A DNA stretch of 64,000 nucleotides from Eucalyptus grandis (lineage: Eukaryota; Streptophyta; Magnoliopsida; Myrtales; Myrtaceae): positions 46,544,112 through 46,608,111 of the forward strand of contig NC_052613.1 in NCBI RefSeq assembly GCF_016545825.1, read 5' to 3'. The notes beneath the pieces are model-generated. The model searched no databases. It saw only the letters and a program-made list of their open reading frames with translations, and was not told where the DNA came from. A program made the position numbers and the translations under genes. Shown here one piece after another: positions 37,401-47,506 of the stretch. Numbering within the stretch: position 1 is the stretch's first letter; each line of letters begins with the position of its first letter.

Positions 37401-38878
37401 TCAATCTCGCGTCGTAATTCACCGTTCTTGTTTAATCTCATGGATAGTCTCTCGACGACATCAACACTTTATGCAATACCATTTGCAATCGGAGCTGCTG
37501 GAAGGTTTGTAAACTCTTCATTTAGCCTTTTGGGGCATGTTGGACTGACCCCCATAATACCATTGGAGTGTTCTAACAACACCCTCACTCTTTTTCGCTG
37601 CCTTTGTTCAATAACAGCACGAGAGTGTCCAATGAATTGGGAGCAGGAAACGCGCAGGCAGCTCGTGTAGCTAGCTGTCTATGCAGTATTGCTTATAGCA
37701 ATCACCGAAACAAGCATTACAAGCGCAGTCTTATTTGCAACTCGTAAAGTCTTCGGTTACACCTTCAGCAACGAAAAGGAAGTCGTGGACTACGTTACCA
37801 AGATGTCTCCACTTGTTTGCCTCTCTGTCATTGTAGACAGCTTACAAGGTGTCCTTTCAGGTATCACTCGATCTCTCTGTATCATTGGAGAAAACTTTGT
37901 CCAGATTTGATCTCGATAGACCCAACCATGGAACTGCAATTTAGGAACAAGGAAGCCTACATTAGATAATTCGATCACCTCCTCGATCAATTATAATGCA
38001 ATGTTTTTTTCTTTTTTCCTCTCTCGTGATGATGTTTGACTCGATCAGGTATTGCGAGAGGATGCGGATGGCAACACATTGGAGCTTATGTGAACCTGGG
38101 GGCATTCTATCTGTGTGGAATTCCAGTTGCTGCAACATTGGGATTTTGGGTGGGATTGAGAGGAGTGGGACTTTGGATAGGGATTCAAGCGGGTGCTATT
38201 GTGCAGACATCGTTGCTCTCAATTGTGACCTGTTGCACAAATTGGGAAAAGCTGGTAATTTTATTTTATCCTCTACTGCTCAAATCAACAACATGCCTTG
38301 CGGATGACTTCTTAGCAGCTAACCTTCATAAATCTAGCCGAGGAGGAGTTTGGGACATCCCTAGATTTTCTTTCTAGCCATGGTGTAATGGTCACAAGTT
38401 ATACATGGCTTTTCATTGGAAGTGCAATCAAGTTTTTCCTGTCATCAATTCTTCAATTTTTCCTTAGTGGCAACCTTTAGAAAATTTCCTTGCTGTCTTG
38501 CAAGGACTTGATTGCACAATTCAATAAGATTTAGAAACTAATTGTGCTCAACTGAAAGATTTAGATCAGTCATGGATATGTTCATGTTAGTTGATCGTGT
38601 CGTTCAGAAAATGTTTTAATGTAATTATAAAGTATTCATTGAACTAGGTATCAATTTGTGTCGATGTGTAAAGTTGTGCCATGTTATGTTTTGTCGATTG
38701 CAAGTTTCTCTTGATTAATTCCCACTGTGCTGGGCTCCGCGTTTGCCTATGATCTTAGGAATTTCCAGCCGAAGGAATTAAGCTGGTGCTAAACGTGCTT
38801 TTGATGTTGCAGGCAAAGAAAGCAAGGGAGAGAATATTTGACGGAAGCTTTTCAGCCGATAATGGATCGATTATCTGA
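34169..38878 (+). CDS. MATE4: divergent DTX-type transporter, seven exons, 4-bp insertion in exon 5
   Basis: Exons: 34169-34438, 36342-36886, 37249-37335, 37448-37504, 37618-37860, 38049-38254, 38813-38878. The ATG opens [19 protein letters not shown], then [149 protein letters not shown]. The exons equivalent to 6 and 7 of the other copies are fused (206 = 119 + 87 bp). Exon 5 is 243 bp against 239: AGCT is tandemly repeated at 37669-37676, shifting the frame after ARVA. Without it the gene would be 490 codons. Intron 1 (1.9 kb) holds a (CT)n tract and a SINE. It belongs to a different DTX subgroup from MATE1-3 and 5 and lies on the opposite strand. It may be a pseudogene, or the insertion may be an error. 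Confidence 0.88.
34448..34494. repeat. (CT)n microsatellite at the 5' end of MATE4 intron 1
   Basis: A CT tract of about 47 bp begins 10 bp after the exon 1 donor (GTTCGT at 34439). Being so near the splice donor, its length could affect splicing. The open frame that runs through it is spurious. Confidence 0.85.
34850..35490. repeat. Unclassified AT-rich insertion-like sequence in MATE4 intron 1
   Basis: AT-rich sequence with a GC-rich island (35065-35260) containing the palindrome GCCCTTCGCCAGACCGGCGAAGGGC split over adjacent bases, and end-like phrases CTAAAGGCATCGGGGAA (left) and GAGCTTCCCGAGGGCATC (right) that are roughly inverted. The AAAGCCCATTACGAAAG and GCTTTGGGCTTTCAACATT phrases recall the GC-cored repeats of block A. 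Probably a non-autonomous DNA element; limits are uncertain. Confidence 0.4.
35694..35896 (+). mobile_element. tRNA-derived SINE in MATE4 intron 1, plus strand
   Basis: Head GGGTTCGCCCCAGTGGCCAT (box A region) and GGTTCAAATCC (35742-35752, box B), then an unrelated body, ending in ACCAAAAATAAAAAAAA (35880-35896). Spacing of the two boxes and the A-rich tail fit a plant SINE. It is of a different family from the units at 33237-33925. Confidence 0.7.
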
Positions 38879-38984
38879 GCTCAAGCAGACTTGCAAATAA
38901 GAGTGGGGGTAATCTCATTGCCCTGCCCGAAATGGATAATGCTCATCATATCGAGTCATTAGACAGGTTGTATCTCGATTCTTG

Positions 38985-39512
38985 GTCACTTCAAATCTAA
39001 GTTAACAAAACCTAGGAATTATTCTCAAAGTACAGTCGACCTCTGCAGATTTTAACAAGTTATTTCCACAAGCGGTGTCAGGCATAGAAATCCAACACCG
39101 GAGAAGCACAATATATCTATAGAGACAAGGACAGCGAAACCGAGGAGATGAGTCTTGGAACTTCTTTGATTCAGCACTCAATTGTCATCTCGAGGCAAAC
39201 CAATCGAACTTCTTTTCCTTCTGAATCCGCCTAATGTTATGGTAGAGTTCTGTACTTTACCTAAAAAACACTCTGCGTTGCGATATTTCAATTCACTTCA
39301 CGTCTTGCTCATTTTTGTATCTCATGCTGAGTTATCATCTCCTTCAGTACACATTTTCCTCAATTACTTTGTCTATTCCTCTCTTTTAAGTAGCAAGAGT
39401 GTAAGACCATTATTGGAGACAGCGACACAACAACATTGACGACGACGACAACGACGACTAACTGCTGTGAACTAATAGGAACACGAATGTTGCCATGGAT
39501 GGAGAGTTGTAC
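38985..39512. other. Intron-1 sequence of a lost MATE copy (MATE6)
   Basis: Paralogous to intron 1 of MATE3 (23640-24110) and MATE5 (58300-58770): CCTAGGAATTATTCTCAAAG, GTCGACCTCTGCAGATTT and ACACATTTTCCTCAATTACTT are shared. It directly abuts the 3' flank of MATE4 near 38985, so the remaining seven exons of MATE6 have been deleted. Confidence 0.7.
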
Positions 39513-39844
39513 CAGGACGCTGAAGCCGGTGACTGAAGCGAAGGAAGTGGCCATGGACGCGCCGGAGAGAGGGAGCTCCCTGAGGTGGCCCACGAACATG
39601 ACGGAGATCACCTGTATGCAGTACTGCAGCAGGCTCACTCCGATCAGCGGCCCGACAGCCATGCCTGCTTCTTCACTTCTTCCAATCTGATCGCACGGCT
39701 CTCGTCTCCTCTTCGAGCCGAGCTGTGCGAAGACTTTTCGCCGCCACCGCCGTCGCGTTCGTGTTCGCGATCTCAGTTTTGGATCAGAGGGGATTCGAGG
39801 AGAGCCGCTTCATGGATTTCTCGATCTCCGCCTCTTCCTCCCAT
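39513..39844 (-). pseudogene. MATE6: exon-1-only relic of a MATE3/5-type gene
   Basis: Corresponds to exon 1 of MATE3 and MATE5, from the ATG at 39844 ([10 protein letters not shown] region) to the donor at 39512. [40 protein letters not shown] and SVTGFSVL are readable. A base is missing at GCGGCCCGACAGCC (39648-39661; relatives have GGCCCCGAC), and there are further differences upstream. No exons 2-8 follow, so it cannot encode a transporter. Its upstream block B is retained. Confidence 0.85.
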
Positions 39845-39970
39845 TCTTTCTGGGAAGCCGCCAACGAGAGAAGCTTGCCAGGTTTTACTTGGCAAGGGTG
39901 TTGGTGTTGGCCTCGTACCTCACGTAGGCTCATTGGCAAATTATTTGCAAACAAACAAAAGTTCCGGCTT

Positions 39971-40632
39971 AATTGCCAAGAAGTCCTAAACATATTACAT
40001 TTGTACCAAATTAACTCTAAACCTTTCAAATTGACCAATTTAGTCATGTACGTTTTGATCATTTACTATGATAATCAATCCGGCTAATTTTGATTAGAAA
40101 TTGTTGATGTGATGCTAATTATTTTATGTGACATGATTGACATTGGCGTAGACCATTTTTTTTTTTTTGAATTTTTATTCAATTTTTTTTTTTTTTTTGC
40201 TTTTGCTTTTTCATTGTATCCAACAAACTTTTGTGGGGTTCGCGGCCCTCGCCTAAATCTAGGCAAGGCCATTGCAGTTGCAACTGAGGTTGCTTTCTCT
40301 CACAGTTAGTGAGGCTAGCCTTGCCCATATTTGGGTGAGGATCGGCCCTTGCTGGAGCTTGCTAGGCATGGTAAAAAAACAAGAGAATAGAAGGAATATA
40401 GAAAAAAGGAAAAATAAGAAAATAATCCAAAAAAATTCAAAATTTTTATCCACATCAGTGCTAATGATGTTACATAGCATGATCATTGTTCACATAAATC
40501 ATTTTCAATCAAAATCGATCGGATACATTAGTGTGGAAAAACATAAAAGGGTTTAAGACTAAATGGATTAAATTGAATGGTTTAGAATTGAATTAGTATA
40601 AATATAATATGTTTAAGATTTTTTTGATAATT
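39971..40632. mobile_element. Long-TIR MITE (block B copy)
   Basis: Paralogous to the element at 24604-25252: the same ends (AATTGCCAAGAAGTCCTAAA at left, TTTAAGATTTTTTTGATAATTT at right) and the same core (CCAACAAACTTTTGTGGGG). Longer poly-T runs are inside (40157-40199). It arrived here by segmental duplication and not by new transposition. Confidence 0.65.
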
Positions 40633-41625
40633 TCACCTGAAAATTTTCACTCACCGTCAAATGAATACAATTTAATAAGACAACAAGTTGCTATCAACGG
40701 CATCAATTTACTTGAGTTTAAATTGAATTAAGATAGATACAATAGTTTTAATGTTTGTACATTTTTGTTCTTTATACATTTCATTGGCACAACATATTAT
40801 TTATACCCCATCAGAGTAATCCCGAAAGTCTAGTTAGAACTCAAGCCTAAGTTGATCTTAGACTAATGATCACTTTTGATTATTGTGTCAAATCGAGAAA
40901 ATTTAGGCTTTAACTATTGTAATTTTTTCTACCTCTAATTAAGCTCGAACTTAGAAATTTCAAGCTCGGTTGAGCTGTAGAAAGGATTCTCCAATTCAAT
41001 ATATATATTCTTTTTATTTATGCACTATCATACAATGATAATTATATATTTTGTCTTCATAATTGCATCAGCATGAGGAGAGAAGAAATGTGAGAATTGA
41101 CAGCATTGCCGGTGTCCATATCAATGGTTTCCTGTCAAAATTGGTCGGATGAACTTAATGGGCAAGAAGTGAAAATGTTTAGGACTGAATAAGCAAATTT
41201 AAAAAGTTTAAGACTGAATTAGCAAAATTAAAAGGTTTAGGATTAAATTGGTAAAAACATAATAAGTTTGGACTTTTTGGACAATTTTTCCCCTTGCACA
41301 CCAGTCCACAAGGCAAAGCTGCGTGAGGGTATCAATCACCTAATCATCATCCTTTTTTTGTTTTCATGTCCTGGGGGCCGTCATAGAGCAATCTCCTTTT
41401 CCCGGCCTTCTCATGACCGTGACAACCGATTATAATATGGAGAATTGATCATAATCGTCTAAGTAAGAGATGATTGTTGAAAACCCGGGTAGATCGAAAA
41501 CTCGGACTGGCTGGCCGGGATCGGCCCTATTTTTTCAGACTTTGGTAGGATTGGGCTGGGCCACTGGGCCCAAAATATTCCCTTTTTTTTTTTACTGTTC
41601 GGGTGGTTTCGGTTTTCGTGCTTTA
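40633..41625. other. Duplicated upstream block B, proximal part
   Basis: Paralogous to 25253-26225 and 59932-60887. No gene is seen. It contains the half-copy of the long-TIR repeat (about 41115-41292) and the GGCCGGGATCGGCCC stretch (41513-41570). Confidence 0.6.
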
Positions 41626-42748
41626 TGCTCCGTTCATTTCGCGGAAAACATTTTCCGGTCAACGGAAAATTCTCTCTTGACATTGAGGAAAATGTTTTCC
41701 TCTTTTGAAAAGAGGAAAACATTTTCCTGGCCTCTCGCGCTCTCCCTCGCGCTGTTTTTTCCTTCTCATTTATGCACTCTCTCACAAAAGCTTAGGGTTT
41801 CTGATCTCCTCCTCCTCCTTCGATGCCGACGATGGGTGAAGCATCCCTCATTCTCCGCCCTCCCCGGCCGCTCCTGCTGCCTGCTCCGGCCTGGGCGCCG
41901 CTGCCGCCGCGGCGCTCTACTTCCCCGGCGGTTCGAAGCCGCTCGGGAGGATTCGGCTCAAGAGGGAGCACCGCGGCGGCGCCGGGAGGCTCGCGGGGAG
42001 CCCGCCGTCCAGGCCGCTCGTCGTGCGGTGCGAGGCTTCCGGTGGACGGGTGATTGCCCCCGATTCCTTTCCTTGGGATTTTTTTTAGTGCTCTGCGTGC
42101 TTGCTCGTGTGTTCGTTCGTTGCTCTGTTTTGGGGATTTGGTTATGCTTGTTTGGGGTGATGAGATGAGGTCGCAGATCTAGCGGCGGAGCTCGCGGCTC
42201 GCCGATCCAGGCGAGCTCGAGCTCTGTCGCCAGATTCGGCAAGCTCGGGTGAGATCGGTCGAGCCTCGAGCTCGCCGGATCTGGCCACCGGGTCTTAGTC
42301 GGCCGTTGGGCAGTAGGCCATCGTCAGGCAGGAAGGAGGTGGCGGCGGCGGAAGGAGGAGGAAGAAGGAGGAGGAAGGAGGCGACGGCAGAGGAAGGAGG
42401 AAGAAGGAGGAGGAGGAAGGAGGAAGGAGGAAGGAGGAAGGAAAAGAAAAAGAAATAAGAAATAATAAATAATAAAAATTTCGATTTTTAAAATTATAAA
42501 TCATTTAAAAATCATTTAAAAAAGTATAAATAAATAAAATAATTTTTTTGGTCATTTAAAAATATTAAAATTCAATTTTTGATAAATTTTCCCAAATAAT
42601 TAAATGAGCTAACGAACGGTGGAAAATATTTTCCATTCAAATTTTAGATTGTGGCCGAACACCGGAAAATAGAGTTATTTTCCTGGAAAATGACTTCCAG
42701 GAAAATATTTTCCGGAAACATGATATTTTCCGCGAAACGAACGGAGCC
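41626..42748 (+). mobile_element. PIF/Harbinger-like non-autonomous element carrying a host gene fragment, 1123 bp
   Basis: Inserted in block B; blocks A (26221) and C (60881) have the uninterrupted site GTGCTTTAGATAC. The target duplication is TTA (41623-41625, 42749-42751). The ends TGCTCCGTTCATTTCGCGG and, inverted, GGCTCCGTTCGTTTCGCGG form an imperfect TIR of about 23 bp. Subterminal regions hold repeated GGAAAACATTTTCC palindromes. The interior has TTAGGGTTT leader-like sequence, an ATG at 41823, a GC-rich coding-like stretch ending PLVVRCEASGGR followed by a GTGATT donor (42050), and then intron-like sequence. That peptide matches the end of the transit region and mature start of chloroplast ClpB chaperones (VRCEAS...GR before the LTQQEFTEMAWQ motif, which is absent here). 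No transposase. The coding fragment needs at least one frame change and is not expected to be a functional gene. Confidence 0.7.
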
Positions 42749-43587
42749 TTAGATACACGAGTCCGAGTGGCCCGGCCTGGCCCTATTCATATATAAAAAA
42801 TGAAGTTCCTATAGGTATAACAAAGACCAAACCAGTAACACTAGAGAACCCACGACACACAGTACACGTTACTGCTTTAGTCGGTTCACTTTTCACAAAG
42901 TTTGGTCCTCTATTTGCGTGTTCTTTCTTTTGCTTTGATGGAGTCCTTTGAACTGATTCTTCATTGCGTGAGCTTAACAACACCGATTTAAGGGGACGAA
43001 TCCATTCCATTCCATTCATCCAAAAGAGAAGGGAAAGGACCTGCATCTTTGCATATGAGTTCAACTTGGAGATGAAAGTCTTCATTTTGGGGGACAAAAA
43101 AGTAAAATCAAGCTCGTGAGCTCATTATCCTAGATTAGGTAGGATAAGCTAGTAGGATCCCTTTTCGATGTTCCCATGCTCCTCTTGCAAGGCAATATGA
43201 GAGATAAAATGGTGCATTTGGTTGGACTTTTGGAAAAAAGTCTTAGGGAAAATGTAAAAAACTTTAAGTCAAAGGAGTTTTGTAAATTGTGAATTGCGTT
43301 TGGTTAATTGTAATCAAAAAGTGATTTGTGAAGTACCTTTGAGCAAAATAATGTATGGAGAAATTTATATTTATAAAGGAATTTTGTGATTAAAAAAAGA
43401 AAAAGAAAATAGTTGGTTGGTAAAGGGTAAGCAGCCGTTGGTGATTGAAATTTAATGCTAGCGACTGAGATCGCTTTGTCAAACTCATCATCACAACATT
43501 TTCTCCTCCACTTCATCTCAACCACCATCTTCTTCTCCACCATCTCTCTTCTTGAGGACCACGAAGAAGCAAAAGCTCGGAGGTCCA
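42749..43587. other. Block B after the Harbinger-like insertion
   Basis: Paralogous to 26225-26950 of block A and 60888-61690 of block C. AT-rich. No gene. It includes the left end of the GC-cored repeat (from about 43212). Confidence 0.6.
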
Positions 43588-44440
43588 TGTTAGAAGTATG
43601 CCCTAAAATTAATTAACTAATTAAAAAAAAAAATTAAAGCTTCATGCACGAAGCATGGATGGTCGGCAACCGCTGACCATCATGCCAAGATCGTGCATGA
43701 GCGGTTGCTCATGCACGATGGTCATGCATGAGCAACCACCGACCATTATGCACGAAGCATGGATGGTCAGCAACTGCTGACCATCATGCTAAGATCGTGC
43801 ATGAGCGGTTGCTCATGCACGATTGAGTGCTTTGGACGATCAGCAACGGTTGCTGATCGTCCATCGATTAGCAACCGTTGCTGATCGGTTTTCTATAAAA
43901 ACCATTGAGGGACGAGAGTAGCTGGGCTGCTGAAAAATTGGAAAAAGAGACTTCGTGTGTTTTGTCTTCTTGTTCTGGATTCGCTCTTCACCATGAACAA
44001 AAATTTGGAGTTCTCTAGTTGCTGAATATTGAGAAAAAGTGTGCGTGTGTTCTTGTGTCTTTGAGACACGAGGAAGAGAAACAATTCTCTCGTTCGGGCC
44101 GTGACTATTATACATCAAGAATACGACGGATTCTTTCCATGTGATTGCTAGCACAATCGAAGTGGAGAATATCCGAAGGTTCTCTCTTCCGTTCGACGTT
44201 CGTTGTTGGTGTGTCTGAACTAGAGGTCCGACGCTTGTGGGACTCGAATTGTAGAACAACCGGGCGACTCGTTTCAAAGCGCGCTTCGAGAGGTATTTCA
44301 TTTAACTCCCTTTTATGTTAAGATTTTTGATTAAAACGCACGAACAACGCCTTAGGAGAATCGTGTATAAAATATATCTTTGTTTCCGCTGCGTTTATTC
44401 TGTTGATTTTTCTTATACATGATTCATGAAACCCCAACAG
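43588..44440 (+). mobile_element. Solo LTR, copia-type, 853 bp, with 5-bp target duplication
   Basis: Begins TGTTAGAAGTATGCCC and ends ACCCCAACA, flanked by GTCCA (43583-43587 and 44441-44445). Block A (26950-26957) reads AGGTCCAGCACC without it. TG...CA ends and a 5-bp duplication define an LTR. The body has a TATA-like CTATAAAAACC at 43893-43903, and upstream of it a nest of palindromes built from GCATGAGCGGTTGCTCATGC and CAGCAACGGTTGCTG. No PBS or second LTR, hence a solo LTR. Family differs from the element at 46620-55548. Confidence 0.8.
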
Positions 44441-45254
44441 TCCAGCACCTCCCCATTGCCCTCAGCTGCTACCCCAAGGCCAAGCTCTTGACCTCTCCCT
44501 TTGCCCTCGTGTCACTGATGCCTCTCTCACTATCGTCACCGCCACCCGTGGGGACTCCATTAGCTACCTTGACCTGTCCAAGTGCCGCGAGGTTGTTGGG
44601 TCGTGGCGGCTCAGGAGACCTAGATCTAGGTCGCCATGCCTTGCGACCACTACGAGGGGGCCATCAATCTAGGTTGGGTGACCCCCTGCAAGTTGCGGCG
44701 GCCTAGATCTGGGTCAGTGCGACCTAGATTTGAGTCATGACGACCTAGAAGGCGACCTCCGCAGGTCATCGCGTCGCACCATGCGACCACCGTGAGGGGG
44801 TTGTTGATCTGTGTTGGATGACCCTTATGAGTTGCGGCAACCCAAATTTGGGTCACGGCAACTCAAATCTGACTTGCGGTGACCTAGAAGGTGACCTCCG
44901 CTAGTCGCCACACCATGCAACCGCAACGAGAGGGCCGCCAATCTAGGTTGAGCGATCCCTCGCAAGTTGCAACAGCCTAGGTCTGGGTCGCTGATCTGCG
45001 GAGGTTGCTTGACCCTCCAGCAATGGTCGCTTAGGTTGCTGCGTCTGTGCTAGCATCTCTTGAGCCATCATTGATCCCTTGCAGCTTGAGGAAGATGAAT
45101 AGTGTCACAAAATGAGGGTAAAAATGAAAAAATAAAAAGTTGATGAGGACAGTTTCGAGGGAAAAAAAAAGATTGTACAATATGATATGGGCATACCGAG
45201 AAAGCTAAAAACCTAAAGCAACCTCTTACTTGTTTTGGGCTTTCAGCTTTTTAA

Positions 45255-46086
45255 GGATGCGTTTGGTAACATTTATGTTTAAAAATTGTTCCAAGGAACA
45301 AAAATAGAAAAAACTATTTTTGTTTTGGGGAACAATTTTTTAACAGAAGAACATAAAATTTCTATTTATAGAATATAAAAATAACAGAAACACGTTTGGT
45401 AAACTTGCATAATTTTTTTGTTTATTTTAATTTTTTAATATATTAATTTTATTTTTCCTTTTATTTTTCTCTTTGGCCAGTTGCCAGCTACGGTTGTGGT
45501 CGGCGACCGGCTAGGCGACATTCGGCAAGCTTGATGGAGGCCAGCTTGGCCCCGGCGAGGCTCAACAGGCCATTAGTGAGGCTCAGCCTTGCCCAGGTGG
45601 AGCGAGGTCGGCCTCGCCCTGGCTTGGCGAGGCTCGGCCTCTTGCCGGTTGGGGAGGTTGAGCCTCGTAGTGGCGCGCAAGGCTCGGCCTCACTAGGCCA
45701 CTGCCAAGCGACGCCGTCCTAGAGGTGGCTCGGTGAGGCCGAGCCTAGCCGATGGCTAGGCGAGCTCGGCCTTGCCGAGGGCGAGCGACGCTTCGGCGAG
45801 ATTGCCAGCCATGGCCGAGGTTGACGACCGACCAAAGAAAAAAAAGAAAAAAGAAGAAGAAAAAGGAGAAAAAAAAGAAATAAGTTGTGTGTTTTTGTTA
45901 TTTTGTTTCTTCAAAAAGTGTTCTCGGGAACAAGAAACAAGTTTTCAGAAACAAAAAAACAAAAAAAAAAATGATTTTGAACAAAAGCGTAAACAAACAC
46001 GTTTCTGTTCTTTTTTTTGTTCTCCGAAACAAAAAGACAGAAATTGTGTTCCAAGGAACAAAAAAAAAACATAAACAAACAGGCCC
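45255..46086. mobile_element. Harbinger-like non-autonomous element, 832 bp, in block B
   Basis: Insert within the TAA of CTTTNTAAATGC: TAA flanks both sides (45252-45254, 46087-46089), while block C (63511-63520) reads TTTCTAAATGCC uninterrupted. The ends GGATGCGTTTGGTAACAT and (inverted) GGGCCTGTTTGTTTATGT are imperfect TIRs of the GGGCCTGTTTGG type. GTTCCAAGGAACAAAAA occurs near both ends (about 45289-45306 and 46040-46056). The core is GC-rich with repeated GGCGAGGCTCGGCCT. No transposase. Confidence 0.75.
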
Positions 46087-46619
46087 TAAATGCTCACTTT
46101 TCCTCTTAGAAGTTTGTAAATTTTTTGCCACACATCCAATATTTAGCTTAAAGGGCTTTGAGTGTCTAAAGTCCTTTTGAAATGCTACTCACCCAAGACT
46201 CTCGTGTACTTATCTCACTAGATCGAAGGCATCGGAGAGTGTGTCTCGCTTACTTATTTCACTAGATCGAAGGCACCGGAGAGTGCGTTTCAGGCTTCGC
46301 CAGTCTCGAAAGCCTCGCCTTTGACCCTCGGGAAGGCTGAATGAGGTTGTCATTGTTTATTCGTTTGACATCGCAGAGAGAATTGATATGAACTGTGTTA
46401 AGTACGAAATGTTCGAAGTCGCCCAAAACATCTAATTCCTTATGTCAAAGTTTCTAGGTGTACTCACCCTAATAATTTCATCCGAGGATGTGGGGAACAC
46501 GTTTCTCTCGAGTAACCGGACAACTTCACTCAGTACATGTACATTTTGAACGGCCTGAATTCTCTTCCTTTTTTTTTTCACCCGTTGTTCTTCTTTTCCA
46601 TTTACCCTTCTCTTCCCTC
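46087..46619. other. Block B end and junction to the MATE5 3' flank
   Basis: Up to about 46332 the sequence follows blocks A and C (CTCGCCTTTGACCCTCG). It then jumps to GGAAGGCTGAATGAGGTTGT, which matches 20590 onward, the flank between MATE2 and MATE3. The stretch 46340-46619 is therefore the distal 3' flank of the MATE5 unit, cut off from the rest by the copia insertion. Confidence 0.7.
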
Positions 46620-47506
46620 TGATATTGCTAGTATAAACACCTAGAGGGGGGGTGAATAGGCGCACAAATACTTTTTCGATATACGGAAGCAACAGATTGA
46701 AATACGATCGATGTAGAGAGAGTAAGGAAGAGAAAATCAAACACAGGATTTATAGTGGTTCGGCTTATTCCAAGCCTACGTCCACTCTTCCGCACTGACA
46801 ACCTACCGGCTGGATTTTACTATGATCAAAAGAGAAGTTACAGCACAGCTTTGCCTTGATTCCACAGTGTAGATGTTCTATCACACCTTCTCAAGGTCTC
46901 TCACAAATATAGACTCTCTTTTGTATACAAGTATTCGCTCAAGAGATTTATCTAAACAAATAGGAGCTTGAGACTTTGGAATTCTTCTATTGCGCACTTC
47001 TTAAAACAGCTAAGAACGTCTTCCTTATATACTCCTTTATGCCATCATACCCGTTGGCACTTTCCAAAGGAATTCCTCCAATCTACCCGTTGGACGGAAT
47101 CAATTAGGAAGATCGTTCGAGCTATTAAAAGAACGTGTTGATAGCCCATCAATCTGTTCGCCCATACAATCGGGATCTCGGTTTCCATAAGTAGAACCTT
47201 CCAATAATATTTAGACAATCATCGAATCTTCAGTCATTGAATCAATCTTGATCAATCAAAGGATTACGATACGTCTTCTCCAGCCACGAGATCTTCTCCA
47301 GATGACAAGGTTAAATCTGAACAAAACATCTAGTTTGAGATAACCTTTCTTCAACGGATCGTGATGTCAATGAGGATAGACTTTGAGTCTTGAGTCGGCT
47401 GTCCGGAAGTCTTCGAGACTTTAACCAACGAGTCTGCGACCTTCGGACTAGACTCGACGGAAACATTTTGTCAACTTCAAAACTCTTCACGAGGATTTCT
47501 CCAACA
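46620..47506 (-). repeat. 3' LTR of the copia element
   Basis: 887 bp, starting TGATATTGCTAGTATAAACA and ending GAGGATTTCTCCAACA on the plus strand. Compared with the 5' LTR it is nearly identical except for 47300-47460, where about a dozen one-base differences cluster, most of them at CAG or CTG triplets. See the finding on this pattern. Confidence 0.93.

Noticed and set aside
41823..42049. A functional ClpB chaperone gene
   Set aside because: Only a first-exon-like fragment is present, with at least one frame change. No Clp N-domain or AAA motif follows within the element.
41470..42168. 232-codon plus-strand frame treated as a gene
   Set aside because: It runs across block B, the TIR of the Harbinger-like element and the captured fragment. 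The ClpB-like peptide is in a different frame from much of it.
43640..43890. CRISPR-like array
   Set aside because: The repeats are palindromic modules within a plant LTR, not regularly spaced direct repeats with unique spacers.
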